From NCBI RefSeq assembly GCF_019037185.1, contig NZ_JAHHXM010000026.1, positions 1-51,061 of the forward strand: a DNA stretch of 51,061 bases. Direction: 5' to 3'. This DNA is from Oceanobacillus caeni (GTDB lineage Bacteria > Bacillota > Bacilli > Bacillales > Amphibacillaceae). The translations under genes and the position numbers were made by a program. The notes under the pieces were generated by a model that saw nothing but the letters and a program-made list of their open reading frames with translations, did no database searches and was not told where the DNA came from. Shown here piece after piece: positions 50,755 to 51,061 of this stretch (position 1 is the stretch's first letter; every line of letters begins with the position of its first letter).

Positions 50755-50840
50755 CTTTTAAGCCCCCTTAATCCATTGGACACGTAAATATATAAAAAGT
50801 ACAATACTTTTAATCGTGTACCACTTGGGAAAGGGGTGAA

Positions 50841-51061
50841 ATGATGGCTAGAAAAAACATAGAAATATTTGAGGATCTAAAGAGGAAATACGTGAGAATG
50901 GCTCTTGAAACAAATAAGTATACAAGTACAGCTAAGGCTGCGGGAGTTCATCCTGATACTTTAAGAAAGTGGATAAAAAAGTATGAGACGGAGATCCGAG
51001 ATCAGATGGAGGAAGAAGGAGTGGGCCTTACTTCTCCGGAACCAACTGAAAAGGAATATAA
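50841..51061 (+). CDS. Transposase OrfA-like helix-turn-helix protein, cut by window end
   Basis: From ATG 50841 the frame reads ARKNIEIFEDLKRKYVRMAL, then STAKAAGVHPDTLRKWIKKY with the helix-turn-helix common to IS3-type OrfA, and stays open to the last base (73 codons). AAGGGGTGA lies just upstream. Near 50777, TGGACACG is a possible left terminal repeat of the element. The remaining transposase lies outside the window. It shows recent or past IS insertion beside the lyase operon. Confidence 0.7.
   Translation, partial: MMARKNIEIFEDLKRKYVRMALETNKYTSTAKAAGVHPDTLRKWIKKYETEIRDQMEEEGVGLTSPEPTEKEY

Overview
The window looks like chromosomal DNA of a low-GC Gram-positive bacterium, most likely a Bacillaceae member of the Oceanobacillus/Virgibacillus/Gracilibacillus type. 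This is inferred from the AT-rich sequence, strong AGGAGG-type ribosome sites, TTG/GTG starts, CcpA-like cre motifs, rho-independent terminators with T-runs, and protein families typical of that group. No rRNA, tRNA, CRISPR or prophage was seen. Most of the window is accessory metabolism: nutrient importers paired with short catabolic pathways, nearly each with its own regulator.

Layout. 1-1000: a Phd/ParE-type toxin-antitoxin pair. 1000-4470: a TetR-hydantoinase cluster (DUF917 plus hydantoinase/oxoprolinase) in which a permease gene has been deleted down to its last ~42 codons. 4595-5032: an array of 21-bp modules. 5250-7540: an ATC-hydrolase-like enzyme and a sodium:solute symporter, transcribed divergently from overlapping promoters. 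7900-9040: a small secreted peptide and YbaK. 9120-10730: glpT with a cre-containing promoter and a leader terminator. 11050-21116: a guanidino-compound/GABA island with a sigma-54 activator, a -24/-12 promoter, an arginase-family amidinohydrolase, a symporter, GabR, GabT, GabD and an APC permease. 21319-22500: a secreted M14 carboxypeptidase and a remnant of a MalG-like permease. 22893-30484: a LacI-controlled operon joining the two ribulose-monophosphate enzymes (HPS, PHI) to RpiA, KDG kinase, KDPG aldolase and a TRAP importer. 30500-36430: a patch of decayed genes and poorly known proteins: an antitoxin-like gene with a broken partner, a membrane/GAF-like protein followed by two related tiny proteins, a DUF2207 protein and a Myb/SANT-like DNA-binding protein. 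36596-40963: an IS-like relic, a PrpR-type regulator, a KdgT permease and a DUF1537 acid-sugar kinase. 41144-50561: a secreted PIG-L deacetylase divergent from a ROK regulator, a complete ABC importer and an ArgH-superfamily lyase, with a matching palindrome before each side. 50631-50754: a second 21-bp modular array. 50841-end: the start of an IS3-type transposase gene.

The best candidates for an undescribed system are (i) the HPS/PHI/RpiA/KDG/TRAP operon, which combines formaldehyde-fixation-type and sugar-acid enzymes; (ii) the ROK/PIG-L/ABC/lyase regulon, which looks like a pathway from extracellular deacetylation through import to a fumarate-releasing elimination; (iii) the membrane/GAF-like protein with two tiny paralogous proteins; and (iv) the two modular repeat arrays that share a core motif. 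All functional assignments come from reading the sequence and recalling family features; no database search was run.
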